Shown in pieces: positions 18,913 through 27,527 of a stretch of DNA of 64,000 bases. The stretch spans positions 310,001-374,000 of the forward strand of contig NZ_OMKA01000024.1 in NCBI RefSeq assembly GCF_900299525.1. The letters run 5' to 3'. Below the pieces are notes generated by a model that saw nothing but the letters and a program-made list of their open reading frames with translations, did not search any database and was not told the origin of the DNA. The stretch is from Aquimarina sp. Aq78 (GTDB lineage: Bacteria; Bacteroidota; Bacteroidia; Flavobacteriales; Flavobacteriaceae). The translations under genes were made by a program, and so were the position numbers. Each line of letters starts with the position of its first letter. The stretch's first letter is position 1.

Positions 18913-20865
18913 TTAAGAAGGTTCTTTAATGATTTCTTCTTCTTTTTTGCCGAATGGCCTTTCGCCAAAAATTTTCTCTAAGTTGTCTTTAAAAATCACT
19001 TCTTTTTCTAATAAGACTTCAGCTAATTCTGTTAGCTTGTCTTTATTTTTTTCTAATAACTTAATTGCACGTTGATACTGCTCTTCAATTATATTCGAAA
19101 TTTCTTTATCAATAAGCTCACTAGTTTGTTCGCTATATGGTTTTGTGAAATTATACTCACTTTGTCCCGAAGAATCATAGTAGGTAAGATTTCCTACTTT
19201 GTCATTTAATCCATATACTGTAACCATAGCTCTTGCTTGCTTAGTTACTTTTTCTAAGTCACTTAGAGCGCCTGTAGAGATTTCATTAAATATAACCTTT
19301 TCTGCAGCACGACCTCCTAAAGCAGCACACATTTCATCAAGCATTTGATTTGGTCGTACAATTAACCTTTCTTCTGGTAAATACCAAGCAGCACCTAAAG
19401 ATTGCCCTCTGGGTACAATAGTAACTTTTACCAGTGGAGCAGCATGTTCTAACATCCAACTTACAGTTGCATGACCTGCTTCGTGAAAAGCGATAGCTCG
19501 TTTTTCATCAGGGGTAATAATTTTATTCTTTTTCTCTAATCCTCCAACAATTCTATCTACTGCGTCAAGAAAATCTTGTTTCCCTACTGCTTTGTTTCCT
19601 TTTCTTGCGGCAATCAAAGCAGCTTCATTACATACATTTGCAATATCAGCACCAGAGAATCCTGGAGTTTGTTTTGCCATGAATTCGGTATCTAATTCAT
19701 TTTCAACTTTCTTTAACGGCTTTAAATGAACATCAAATATCTCTTTACGCTCACGAATATCCGGAAGATCTACATATATCTGGCGATCAAAACGACCAGC
19801 ACGTAGTAATGCTTTATCAAGTACATCTGCACGGTTGGTAGCTGCTATAACAATTACATTAGTGTTTGTGCCAAAACCGTCCATTTCTGTGAGTAACTGA
19901 TTTAGCGTATTTTCTCTTTCATCATTAGATCCCGAAAAATTACTTTTACCTCTGGCTCTACCTACAGCATCAATTTCATCAATAAAAATAATAGCAGGAG
20001 ATTTCTCTTTTGCTTGTTTAAATAGATCCCGAACACGAGAAGCTCCAACACCCACAAACATTTCTACAAAATCTGATCCAGATAAAGAAAAGAATGGCAC
20101 TTTTGCTTCACCAGCTACTGCTTTTGCTAATAAAGTTTTACCGGTTCCAGGAGGTCCTACTAGTAAAGCTCCTTTAGGAATTTTACCTCCTAAAGAGGTG
20201 TATTTTTCTGGATTTTTTAGAAAATCTACAATTTCTTGCACTTCTTCTTTGGCACCTTCTAATCCAGCTACATTTTCAAAAGAAACTTTAACTTCAGTAT
20301 TTTGATCAAAAAGCTTAGCCTTAGATTTTCCAATATTAAATATTTGTCCTCCGGCACCACCACCAGAACCACCACTCATTCTTCGCATGATGAATATCCA
20401 TACTCCGATTATTAGTGCGAATGGTAAGAGAGTGATAAAAATTTCTCCCCATACATTGCTTTCGGTATCATAATTTACCTGAGTTGATAATCCATTCTCT
20501 TTTTTTATTGTGGCAATTTTATTCTCAAAATTCTGTAAGTCACCAAATTCAAATTGATAGTCAGGATCATTTGGGCTCGCTGGTAATAGAGATTTATTCT
20601 TGTTTTTTTGATGCTTATCTAATGATTTAGCTTCACCGGTAAGAAAGACCTTAGCATTTCGGCGATTTACAATCACTACTTTTTCTACTTCTCCGTTACT
20701 TAAAAACTCCTGAAATTCAGAAGGAGAAGTAGTGGGAGCAGATCCTAGTCCACTTCCACCCATAAAATTCAATACTAAAAAACCAATGATAATAATTGCA
20801 TAAATCCAATATGCACTAAACTTTGGTTTTTTATTCGGTTCTGTTTTTTTATTTTCTTTCGCCAT
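18913..20865 (-). CDS. ftsH: ATP-dependent zinc metalloprotease FtsH
   Basis: FtsH is the membrane-bound AAA+ protease that degrades membrane and regulatory proteins. Two membrane helices (about 18-36 and 143-160) flank a periplasmic domain; a Gly-rich linker follows. The AAA domain has Walker A GPPGTGKT (237-244), Walker [10 protein letters not shown] and the SRH region, and the peptidase has zinc motif HEAGH (461-465). The 650-residue length is usual. It is 13 bp downstream of rsfS on the same strand, a conserved pairing in flavobacteria. Confidence 0.98.
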   Translation of the reverse strand: MAKENKKTEPNKKPKFSAYWIYAIIIIGFLVLNFMGGSGLGSAPTTSPSEFQEFLSNGEVEKVVIVNRRNAKVFLTGEAKSLDKHQKNKNKSLLPASPNDPDYQFEFGDLQNFENKIATIKKENGLSTQVNYDTESNVWGEIFITLLPFALIIGVWIFIMRRMSGGSGGGAGGQIFNIGKSKAKLFDQNTEVKVSFENVAGLEGAKEEVQEIVDFLKNPEKYTSLGGKIPKGALLVGPPGTGKTLLAKAVAGEAKVPFFSLSGSDFVEMFVGVGASRVRDLFKQAKEKSPAIIFIDEIDAVGRARGKSNFSGSNDERENTLNQLLTEMDGFGTNTNVIVIAATNRADVLDKALLRAGRFDRQIYVDLPDIRERKEIFDVHLKPLKKVENELDTEFMAKQTPGFSGADIANVCNEAALIAARKGNKAVGKQDFLDAVDRIVGGLEKKNKIITPDEKRAIAFHEAGHATVSWMLEHAAPLVKVTIVPRGQSLGAAWYLPEERLIVRPNQMLDEMCAALGGRAAEKVIFNEISTGALSDLEKVTKQARAMVTVYGLNDKVGNLTYYDSSGQSEYNFTKPYSEQTSELIDKEISNIIEEQYQRAIKLLEKNKDKLTELAEVLLEKEVIFKDNLEKIFGERPFGKKEEEIIKEPS

Positions 20866-20878
20866 TTACGGTTTTCTT

Positions 20879-21250
20879 TTAATAATTTGTTTCGATAACT
20901 GTAGTTTTTGCATCCCCCCAAAGTCCTTCTATGTCATAGAATTCTCTGATGTGTTTTTGGAAAACGTGCACAACAACATTAACATAATCAATTAATACCC
21001 ATTCTGCATTTTCACTACCTTCTATATGCCAAGGTTTGTCTTTGAGTTCTTTACTTACCGTTTTTTGGATAGAGCTTACAATTGCATTTACTTGCGTATT
21101 AGAAGTTCCGTTGCAGATTACAAAGTAGTTACATACAGTATTTTCAATATCTCTAAGATCTAAAATGTTAATATCTTTACCTTTTACTTCTTCAATACCT
21201 TTTAATATTTGAGTAATTAATTGATCGTTACCGATTTCTTTTTTAGTCAT
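20879..21250 (-). CDS. rsfS: Ribosomal silencing factor RsfS
   Basis: RsfS (Iojap/YbeB family) binds L14 of the large ribosomal subunit and blocks subunit joining when nutrients are scarce. The 123-residue product has the core CNYFVICNGTSNTQVNAI, the KPWHIEG-NAEWVLIDY block and the C-terminal HIREFYDIEGLWGDAK. It is the first gene of the rsfS-ftsH unit and divergent from birA with 89 bp between the starts. Confidence 0.95.
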   Translation of the reverse strand: MTKKEIGNDQLITQILKGIEEVKGKDINILDLRDIENTVCNYFVICNGTSNTQVNAIVSSIQKTVSKELKDKPWHIEGSENAEWVLIDYVNVVVHVFQKHIREFYDIEGLWGDAKTTVIETNY

Positions 21251-21339
21251 GCATTTTTTTAATTTGTGTAAAGTTATTACTTTTTATGATTTTAATGTCT
21301 GTATTAGTCGGACATTTGTAAAACTTTTACACCTTATAC

Positions 21340-22071
21340 ATGCATATAATCAAAGTTGATGCCATTGACTCGACAAATACTTTTCTAAGAGATCTGAATC
21401 GCGAAAAGCATTTCACTACTCCAGTTTGTGTAATAGCAAGAAAGCAACTGTCGGGTAAGGGGCAGATGGGTACGACTTGGCAAAGTAATCCAGGAGAAAA
21501 CCTCACATGTAGTGTGTTTATGCCTGTTGAGGGGTTGCCGCTAATGGATCAGTTTTATGTTTCTATAGCTACATCACTGGCTGTTTATGATACTTTAAAA
21601 CGTCTTATAGTTCCTAAATTATCTATAAAATGGCCTAACGACATTCTGTCAGATAAGCAGAAATTGTGTGGTATTTTGATAGAAAATGTGGTAAAGAATG
21701 GCAGTATGATTGGAGCTATTATCGGGATTGGAATTAATATCAATCAGACAGAGTTTAATAACCTACCACAAGCTGGGTCTTTAAAACAAGTTTTAGGTCA
21801 GAATTTAAATATTGAAGAAATTTTAGAATCCTTATTGATTCAATTAGAAAAACGATTTTCTGAGCTGTGTGTTTCTAGTTTTGTAAAACTTAAAAAAGAA
21901 TACGAAGCAGTGCTTTTTAGAAAAAACAAACCCTCTACGTTTTTAGATGCAGAGGGTGAATCTTTTGTTGGGATTATTCAAACTATTACCAACGAAGGCA
22001 AACTTCAAGTATTAATAGAGGACGAAATTATCTCTGATTTTGATCTCAAAGAAATTAAACTACTTTACTAA
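21340..22071 (+). CDS. birA: Biotin--[acetyl-CoA carboxylase] ligase BirA, short form
   Basis: The enzyme activates biotin as biotinyl-AMP and attaches it to carboxylase lysines. The 243-residue chain starts directly in the catalytic domain: DAIDSTNTFLRDL, KGQMGTTWQSNPGENLTCSV (biotin/ATP loop) and LSIKWPNDIL, then a small C-terminal SH3-like domain. The N-terminal DNA-binding domain of E. coli BirA is missing, so it is a pure ligase, not a repressor. A plausible substrate is pyruvate carboxylase encoded at 51.5-55 kb. Its stop codon directly abuts that of the convergent SRPBCC gene. Confidence 0.94.
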   Translation: MHIIKVDAIDSTNTFLRDLNREKHFTTPVCVIARKQLSGKGQMGTTWQSNPGENLTCSVFMPVEGLPLMDQFYVSIATSLAVYDTLKRLIVPKLSIKWPNDILSDKQKLCGILIENVVKNGSMIGAIIGIGININQTEFNNLPQAGSLKQVLGQNLNIEEILESLLIQLEKRFSELCVSSFVKLKKEYEAVLFRKNKPSTFLDAEGESFVGIIQTITNEGKLQVLIEDEIISDFDLKEIKLLY

Positions 22072-22464
22072 TTACAGTTTACCGATATTTTCAATTAGTG
22101 TATTAATAAAATTCTGGATAGGGTTTTTGATCATCATCGACATCATAGCATTAAACTGACCATCAAAAGTAAGTTTTGCTGTGCTTTTTCCATCTCCAGA
22201 GTCAACAATATCAGCAGTTAATGTAAAAGGAAGCTTGTCACTCGCAGCTCCAAGAACTACTTGACTTGGACTCGTATTTTCTTTTTGATCTAATACTAAT
22301 TCTGGCATTCCTTTCAATTGGAAAAGAAATCTGGAATCATTTATTTTTTCAAATTTTTGCTTGCTTTCTGGCATAAGTTGCTCAAAGTTTTCAACCTTAG
22401 TCAAAAATTCGAATACATCTTCTGCTGTTTTATTTACAGTAACAGTAGGGCTTTCTAAGTTCAT
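22072..22464 (-). CDS. SRPBCC (START-like) family protein
   Basis: The 130-residue protein begins with a SRPBCC-type strand (ESPTVTVNKTAEDVFEFLTKV) and ends with an amphipathic helix (KNPIQNFINTLIENI), the pattern of the polyketide-cyclase/START-like fold that binds hydrophobic ligands. No catalytic residues can be named. It follows pyrE by 15 bp on the same strand, so the two are probably cotranscribed. Confidence 0.85.
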   Translation of the reverse strand: MNLESPTVTVNKTAEDVFEFLTKVENFEQLMPESKQKFEKINDSRFLFQLKGMPELVLDQKENTSPSQVVLGAASDKLPFTLTADIVDSGDGKSTAKLTFDGQFNAMMSMMIKNPIQNFINTLIENIGKL

Positions 22465-22479
22465 AATGTTATTAAATTG

Positions 22480-23121
22480 TTATATGTTCCACTCGGCGGG
22501 ATTTGTTTTCCAGCTTTGTAATGTTTGTTGTTGTTCTTTTGTAATATATTCAGTATCAACTGCCTGTTCCAAAAGATTCTCATAATTACTTAACGTGTGC
22601 AAAGACAATGCCGCTTCTTTAAAATTCTGTACTGCAATATCAAAGCCATAGTTAAATATAGCCACCATTCCTTTTACATTAGCATCAGCTTCTTTTAGTG
22701 CTTTTACAGCATTAAGACTACTTTTTCCTGTGCTAATTAAATCTTCGACAACCACAACATTTTTATGGGTTGGGACGACACCTTCGATTTGGTTTTTTCT
22801 ACCGTGCTTCTTTGCTTCGGGGCGTACATAAATAAAAGGAAGGTCTAATTGTTCTGCAACGAGAATCCCTATACCAATAGCACCAGTAGCAACTCCGGCA
22901 ATTACATCGGGTTTACCATATTCTTTTTCTATAAACTCAGCAAGGTGCTTACTTAAGAAATTTCGAATTTCTGGATAAGAAAGTGTAATTCGATTATCAC
23001 AATAGATAGGAGATTTCCATCCAGATGCCCAAGTAAATGGTTCTTGCGGTTTTAATTTAATTGCATTAATTTGCAGTAGTAGTTCAGCAGTTTTTTTTGC
23101 TGTATCTTTATCAAAAATCAT
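22480..23121 (-). CDS. pyrE: Orotate phosphoribosyltransferase PyrE
   Basis: PyrE joins orotate and PRPP to form OMP in pyrimidine synthesis. The 213-residue protein has FTWASGWKSPIYCDNR, the GVATGAIGIG substrate segment, YVRPEAKKHGRKNQ flexible loop and the PRPP-binding motif VVVVEDLISTGKSS. It is first in a pair with the SRPBCC gene. Only eight bases separate its ATG from the ATG of the divergent NUDIX gene; a TAnnTTTG match overlaps that NUDIX start codon, suggesting a leaderless or nearly leaderless transcript. Confidence 0.96.
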   Translation of the reverse strand: MIFDKDTAKKTAELLLQINAIKLKPQEPFTWASGWKSPIYCDNRITLSYPEIRNFLSKHLAEFIEKEYGKPDVIAGVATGAIGIGILVAEQLDLPFIYVRPEAKKHGRKNQIEGVVPTHKNVVVVEDLISTGKSSLNAVKALKEADANVKGMVAIFNYGFDIAVQNFKEAALSLHTLSNYENLLEQAVDTEYITKEQQQTLQSWKTNPAEWNI

Positions 23122-23126
23122 AGTTG

Positions 23127-23134
23127 CAAATGTA
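23127..23134 (-). promoter_or_regulatory. Possible -7 element for pyrE, overlapping the NUDIX start codon
   Basis: Minus-strand TACATTTG matches TAnnTTTG and ends 5 nt before the pyrE ATG. If used, transcription would begin at or next to the start codon. Confidence 0.3.
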
Positions 23135-23738
23135 TAAAGTTTTTGTGAATAATACCCCTATTATTCTATCTACAAAAAAGTCGATTGAGGATTATGAAAT
23201 GATCCCGATAAAAGAAGCTAGCTTTCCGGTAATTATAAGAGATATTCTTAATAAGGAAGCAATACATGAAGAAGCAAAATACCATCTCTATCACAAAAAA
23301 GAAGATAAGCTAATAGAGCATTTATATTCTAAATTGCCAGTAGTTGTTGCCGGAGGAGGAAAGGTATATAATGAGAATAAAGAAATCTTGTTTATTCGCC
23401 GTAATGGAAAATGGGACCTGCCCAAGGGTAAAGTTGAAAAAAAGGAAGATATGGAAACCGCTGCAATGAGAGAAGTAGAGGAAGAGACAGGGGTTTCGGG
23501 ATTAGAGATTACCAAATTCTTATATCGAAGCTATCATATCTTTAAAAGAAGTGGTGAGTTTAGACTAAAGGTTACGTACTGGTTTGAGATGAAAACCAAC
23601 TATGAAGGAGAGTTAGTGCCACAAAAAAACGAAGGAATTACCAAGGTGAAGTGGAAGAATACTAAAAAAGCTAAAAAAGCTTTACAGGATTCTTATTCGA
23701 ATATTAAGCTATTGTTTTCACATGATTATTTGTCATAA
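23130..23738 (+). CDS. NUDIX hydrolase
   Basis: The protein (202 residues from ATG 23130; an in-frame TTG at 23124 adds two) has an N-terminal extension of about 70 residues of unknown role, then a NUDIX domain whose box GKVEKKEDMETAAMREVEEE is followed by TGV, fitting G-x5-E-x7-REUxEExGU. The preceding FIRRNGKWDLPKG is the usual lead-in. NUDIX enzymes cleave nucleoside diphosphates linked to other groups; the substrate here is unknown. Divergent from pyrE with almost no intergenic space. Confidence 0.9.
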   Translation: MYKVFVNNTPIILSTKKSIEDYEMIPIKEASFPVIIRDILNKEAIHEEAKYHLYHKKEDKLIEHLYSKLPVVVAGGGKVYNENKEILFIRRNGKWDLPKGKVEKKEDMETAAMREVEEETGVSGLEITKFLYRSYHIFKRSGEFRLKVTYWFEMKTNYEGELVPQKNEGITKVKWKNTKKAKKALQDSYSNIKLLFSHDYLS

Positions 23739-23805
23739 TGTTGTTTTTTAATTTTATTAAAAATATTTTTACTACTTAATCAATTACTAACTAAAACAAA
23801 ACATT

Positions 23806-24264
23806 ATGGGTTTATTTTCATTTATTAAGGGAGCGGGAAAAAAACTATTCGGTATTAAAGATGAGGCCGTTAAAGAAGAAGTAACACCAAAAAGTAAGAC
23901 AGATTTATTAAAAGCCGAAATTGATCGCTTAGGGATACCTGTTTCTGGTCTTGATGTATCTGTTTCTGAAATGGTAACCGTATCGGGACAGACAGAGACT
24001 AATGCAGATAGAGAAAAGATTATTCTGGCAATGGGTAACATCGATTGTATTGGTTGTGTAGAAGATAATATTACAGTAACTAATCCAGAGCCTGAAGCAA
24101 AATTTCATGTGGTTAAGAGTGGAGATACACTTTCAAAAATATCTAAGGAAGTTTATGGAGACCCTATGAAATACAATGTTATTTTTGAAGCAAACAGACC
24201 AATGTTGGAACATCCTGATAAGATTTACCCTGGACAAACATTACGAATTCCTGTAATGAGTTAA
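23806..24264 (+). CDS. kbp: BON-LysM protein, homologue of potassium-binding Kbp/YgaU
   Basis: The 152-residue protein starts MGLFSFIKGAGKKLFG like E. coli Kbp, has a BON domain (about 40-95) and a LysM domain (about 102-150) with VVKSGDTLSKISKEVYGDPM and IFEANRPMLEHPDKIYPGQT, nearly identical in pattern to Kbp. E. coli Kbp is a cytoplasmic K+ sensor; there is no signal peptide here either. One oddity is a C-x2-C pair (DCIGCVED, about 81-84) in the BON domain where E. coli has no Cys. A terminator follows the gene. Confidence 0.92.
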   Translation: MGLFSFIKGAGKKLFGIKDEAVKEEVTPKSKTDLLKAEIDRLGIPVSGLDVSVSEMVTVSGQTETNADREKIILAMGNIDCIGCVEDNITVTNPEPEAKFHVVKSGDTLSKISKEVYGDPMKYNVIFEANRPMLEHPDKIYPGQTLRIPVMS

Positions 24265-24290
24265 TATAATACAGATATAGTGTAAAATAA

Positions 24291-24321
24291 AAAAAGGGAG
24301 ATAATATATCTCCCTTTTTTA
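24291..24321 (+). terminator. Terminator after the Kbp-like gene
   Basis: AAAAAGGGAGATA / TATCTCCCTTTTTT with a 3-nt loop, ending in a T-run, between two plus-strand genes. Confidence 0.88.
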
Positions 24322-24367
24322 TATAATAAGAAGTAATTAGTTTTAAAATTTGATACTCGATAACAAA

Positions 24368-25600
24368 ATGAAAATTAATGTACACGCACTTTTTTTTCTA
24401 ATTCTTTTTTTTGTTGCAGCCTGTAATACTAAAGAAAGTAAAGAAAAAACTATTTCTAGTGATCTCGATTCTACTAACGTATATACAGGTCCAAATCATT
24501 CACATTACACACAATTTTCTGACTATAATTTCACAACAGAGGGGCAATGGGATAGTCTAAATAATATGACTCATCATTTTAAATCTGCGTCCGGATACAG
24601 TATTCATAAAGACTATAAAACTTTTGGATGGCATATATTTTCTAGAGGATCTGCTTATAAAAGTTATAATTTCTCATTATTATGGGGTGTTTCATATTTT
24701 TCATACATAGTTAATGCCAAGACAGGAAGCTATGATAACATTCATCAATGGAAAACAACTGCTATGGTGGATAGTGCAAAAGTGAATAATTGTAAAGTAT
24801 TTCTTAGTGTATCTAATTTTGGTGAAAAAAGAAATGCTCAGTTTTTAAAGAATCCAAAAGCCCAGAAAACCCTTGCAGATAGTTTAAGTGTGTTGCTGGA
24901 GCTTAGAAAAGCAAATGGTATAAACATAGATTTTGAAGGAGTCTCATCAAAAAACAAAAAAGAATTTAATCAATTCATTGTTACATTATCAGATCGGTTG
25001 CACAAGGTAAATCCTGATTATATGGTTTCGGTAGCATTATATTCAGTCGATTATCACAAAATATTTGATATAAAAACAATTGATTCTTCTATCGATTTTT
25101 ATACACTAATGGGGTATGATTATTATGGAGGATTTAGTAAACATGCGGGACCAGTTTCTCCATTAAAAAGCAGTAAACGATGGGGGATACATAGTGTTGA
25201 GTCTTCTGTTGATTATTATATGAATGAGGGTGTTAACCCAAGTAAACTAATAGTAGGGTTACCCTATTATGGAGGTAAATGGAAAACAGAAGATACTCCT
25301 ATACCAAGCAGAGCCGAAAAATTTCTTTCTCATGATATGTATAGCACAACTCGAGAATTGCTTGATACAAAAAAATATAAAGTAAGTTTTGATACCATAA
25401 GTTCTACGCAGTATGGTATATATGAAGAAAAAGGAGTGACAAAACAACTTTGGTTTGATGATAGTCTTTCGTTATCCTATAAATATGATTGGATTAAACA
25501 TAAAAAGCTAGCAGGAGTAGGAATATGGGCTTTAGGTTATGATCATGGTTATACCGAATTATGGGAGCTCATGGCTAATAAATTTGGACAAAAACAATAG
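24368..25600 (+). CDS. GH18-family glycoside hydrolase lipoprotein
   Basis: A lipoprotein signal (residues 1-19, VAAC with lipidated Cys19) precedes a GH18 TIM barrel. The barrel strand LRKANGINIDFEG (about 180-192) carries the catalytic Glu190 and Asp188, but the first two Asp of the classical DxxDxDxE are Asn. YTLMGYDYYGG and IVGLPYYGGKW are typical downstream barrel motifs, and a Trp-rich end (GVGIWALGYDHGYTELW) closes the substrate cleft. GH18 enzymes act on chitin or N-glycan-type GlcNAc; the exact substrate is unknown. I use the ATG at 24368; the signal peptide starts there. It converges on the M14 peptidase gene with 22 bp between stops. Confidence 0.88.
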   Translation: MKINVHALFFLILFFVAACNTKESKEKTISSDLDSTNVYTGPNHSHYTQFSDYNFTTEGQWDSLNNMTHHFKSASGYSIHKDYKTFGWHIFSRGSAYKSYNFSLLWGVSYFSYIVNAKTGSYDNIHQWKTTAMVDSAKVNNCKVFLSVSNFGEKRNAQFLKNPKAQKTLADSLSVLLELRKANGINIDFEGVSSKNKKEFNQFIVTLSDRLHKVNPDYMVSVALYSVDYHKIFDIKTIDSSIDFYTLMGYDYYGGFSKHAGPVSPLKSSKRWGIHSVESSVDYYMNEGVNPSKLIVGLPYYGGKWKTEDTPIPSRAEKFLSHDMYSTTRELLDTKKYKVSFDTISSTQYGIYEEKGVTKQLWFDDSLSLSYKYDWIKHKKLAGVGIWALGYDHGYTELWELMANKFGQKQ

Positions 25601-25622
25601 ACTACACTGGTCTTGTCTTATT

Positions 25623-27368
25623 TTATTTCAAAATTCGATATATCGGATATCTCATATGTGCCTTTTCATAATTATTTGATTGTTTATGTATCCAATCTAG
25701 TTGCGCATACCAATTATTGGCAAAAGCCGTATCTTTTTTCTTATTCTGAAATTGTACTCGCAATTCATTATTGTTTCTTAACAATTCTGCAGCTTTGTCT
25801 TCCCATACATAAGGAGAAAACCCTTCTTTTTGTTGTAAAATAGTATCAAAAAAATTCCAATTAAAGAAAGAATCCGGAGCTTCTGGTTCTAAAGTTTCCA
25901 TAAGGTACCTAAATGCTTTTTGATCCGTCTTAACAATGATATCCCCTTTTTTTAGAGTGATTTTCTCAGTATTCTTTTTAATTGAAACCTGGTAGTGTAA
26001 ATAATGCCCTTCATAAGGTGATGTTCTTGTTTTATAATCTTTAATATGATATACTTCGGCAGTAATTGTAGAGTCTTTTTCCAAGTGCATAAACTCTACT
26101 TGATTAAGAGTTAATAATTCAATTACTCTCCACTGACTCTGAGGGATAATATAGGCTTTCGGAATACTAATTTTGGTTGTAGAGGTAAAATAGTTTTTGT
26201 AAGTTACTTCTTTTGTATAAGGTTTGTCCTGATGATATTTTAATCGTTTTGCTCCAGTGATCTCGCTATCAATAAATTCTCCTTCATACCCTTTAAAATT
26301 AAAAGTAGTGACCTGGGTAGTATCAACTTTCCAGTGTGTTGGATATGTTTCTTGTTTAGCTTGTTTGGCAAAGGTTTTTTCTCGTAATGAACGAATTTTA
26401 GCACCATCCTTTTCTGTAATTTCAATCATGGATTTCATAAGCTCATAAGTGCCTTCAACTCTTGGTTTATAGGGTTTTAACATATGCGTTTCTACCATCA
26501 TTCCCAGAGTATTCCAAAGCGTCGTATATCCTGTAGAATATCGTGGAGAGTCCATAAATTGAGTCCAGCCTTTTTCGGGAGTAGTCCCCCATACATTGAC
26601 ATATGGGGTGATATCCCATTTTTTAGCTTCGAGCGATGCTTCTAGTTGTGGGTGCATTTCTTTATGCAAATAACTTCCTAATTCGTTACCTAATTTATTA
26701 TGCTGAGTAAATAAATGTGTAAGTGTATATTGATAATCTGCGCCATTGCTTACATGGTTATCAATAAAAACATCAGGTTTTATTAAGTGAAATACTTTGG
26801 CAAAAGCTTGTGCGTTTTTAGTATCATTTTTTATAAAATCCCGATTCAAATCATAATTACGGGCATTGCCTCTAAAACCATATGCTTTAGGACCATTCTG
26901 ATTGGTTCTCGTTCCCGAATTTCGGTTTAAAGCTCCACCAATATTATATATGGGAATGGTAGCCAAAACTGTAGCTAAAGGAGCATTAATTTTACCCTGA
27001 ACAATATCTCTAAATAACAGCATTGTGGCGTCAATACCGTCACTCTCCCCAGGATGAATTCCATTATTAATTAAAAGCACGCGTTTTGTTTGTCTTATTT
27101 TTTCAAAATCAAAAATTGCATCAGGATTTAATGTCACAATATGCAGTGGGTTTCCACTATCGGTCATTCCGATTTCCTGTATATGAATTGAAGGATAGGT
27201 TTCTGCCAAATTTTTATAATATGTAATAACTTCTGAATATGTAGAAGTTTCGGTTCCGTTACTTTTTTCAAAAGTAGTGGTGAAATCAAAATTTTGAGAA
27301 TTTTGTTTTTCAGTGGTATTACAAGAAATAATGCTTAGAAAGCTAACAATGAGAGTGATTTTTCGCAT
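25623..27368 (-). CDS. M14-family zinc carboxypeptidase lipoprotein
   Basis: The product (581 residues from ATG 27368) has a lipobox IISC near residue 15 and an M14 carboxypeptidase domain: zinc ligands His and Glu in NNGIHPGESDG, a substrate Arg region NLNRDFIKND, a third ligand His in VFIDNHVSNG and the likely catalytic Glu in MMVETHMLKPYK. About 280 C-terminal residues of beta-rich sequence follow. An extracytoplasmic, membrane-anchored exopeptidase is expected. The longer start at 27410 is non-ATG and would bury the lipoprotein signal. Confidence 0.9.
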   Translation of the reverse strand: MRKITLIVSFLSIISCNTTEKQNSQNFDFTTTFEKSNGTETSTYSEVITYYKNLAETYPSIHIQEIGMTDSGNPLHIVTLNPDAIFDFEKIRQTKRVLLINNGIHPGESDGIDATMLLFRDIVQGKINAPLATVLATIPIYNIGGALNRNSGTRTNQNGPKAYGFRGNARNYDLNRDFIKNDTKNAQAFAKVFHLIKPDVFIDNHVSNGADYQYTLTHLFTQHNKLGNELGSYLHKEMHPQLEASLEAKKWDITPYVNVWGTTPEKGWTQFMDSPRYSTGYTTLWNTLGMMVETHMLKPYKPRVEGTYELMKSMIEITEKDGAKIRSLREKTFAKQAKQETYPTHWKVDTTQVTTFNFKGYEGEFIDSEITGAKRLKYHQDKPYTKEVTYKNYFTSTTKISIPKAYIIPQSQWRVIELLTLNQVEFMHLEKDSTITAEVYHIKDYKTRTSPYEGHYLHYQVSIKKNTEKITLKKGDIIVKTDQKAFRYLMETLEPEAPDSFFNWNFFDTILQQKEGFSPYVWEDKAAELLRNNNELRVQFQNKKKDTAFANNWYAQLDWIHKQSNNYEKAHMRYPIYRILK

Positions 27369-27475
27369 CTGTACTATATATAAGAAGGCTAAATATACTA
27401 AAGATTTCAAGTTTTAAAATTCTGTACAAGGTTTTAGCACAATTTTATGAGATATAAGATAAGAACCTTGTTTTA

Positions 27476-27506
27476 CTTGTAGAGCTATAAAATAACTGTA
27501 TTTTTG
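27476..27506 (+). promoter_or_regulatory. Bacteroidetes-type promoter of the SulP gene
   Basis: TTG at 27476-27478 and TATTTTTG at 27499-27506 are 20 nt apart, within the TTG-N17-23-TAnnTTTG form of the Bacteroidetes housekeeping promoter. The ATG at 27528 lies 21 nt beyond. Confidence 0.6.
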
Positions 27507-27527
27507 CAGCCTCAAAATATCACAACT

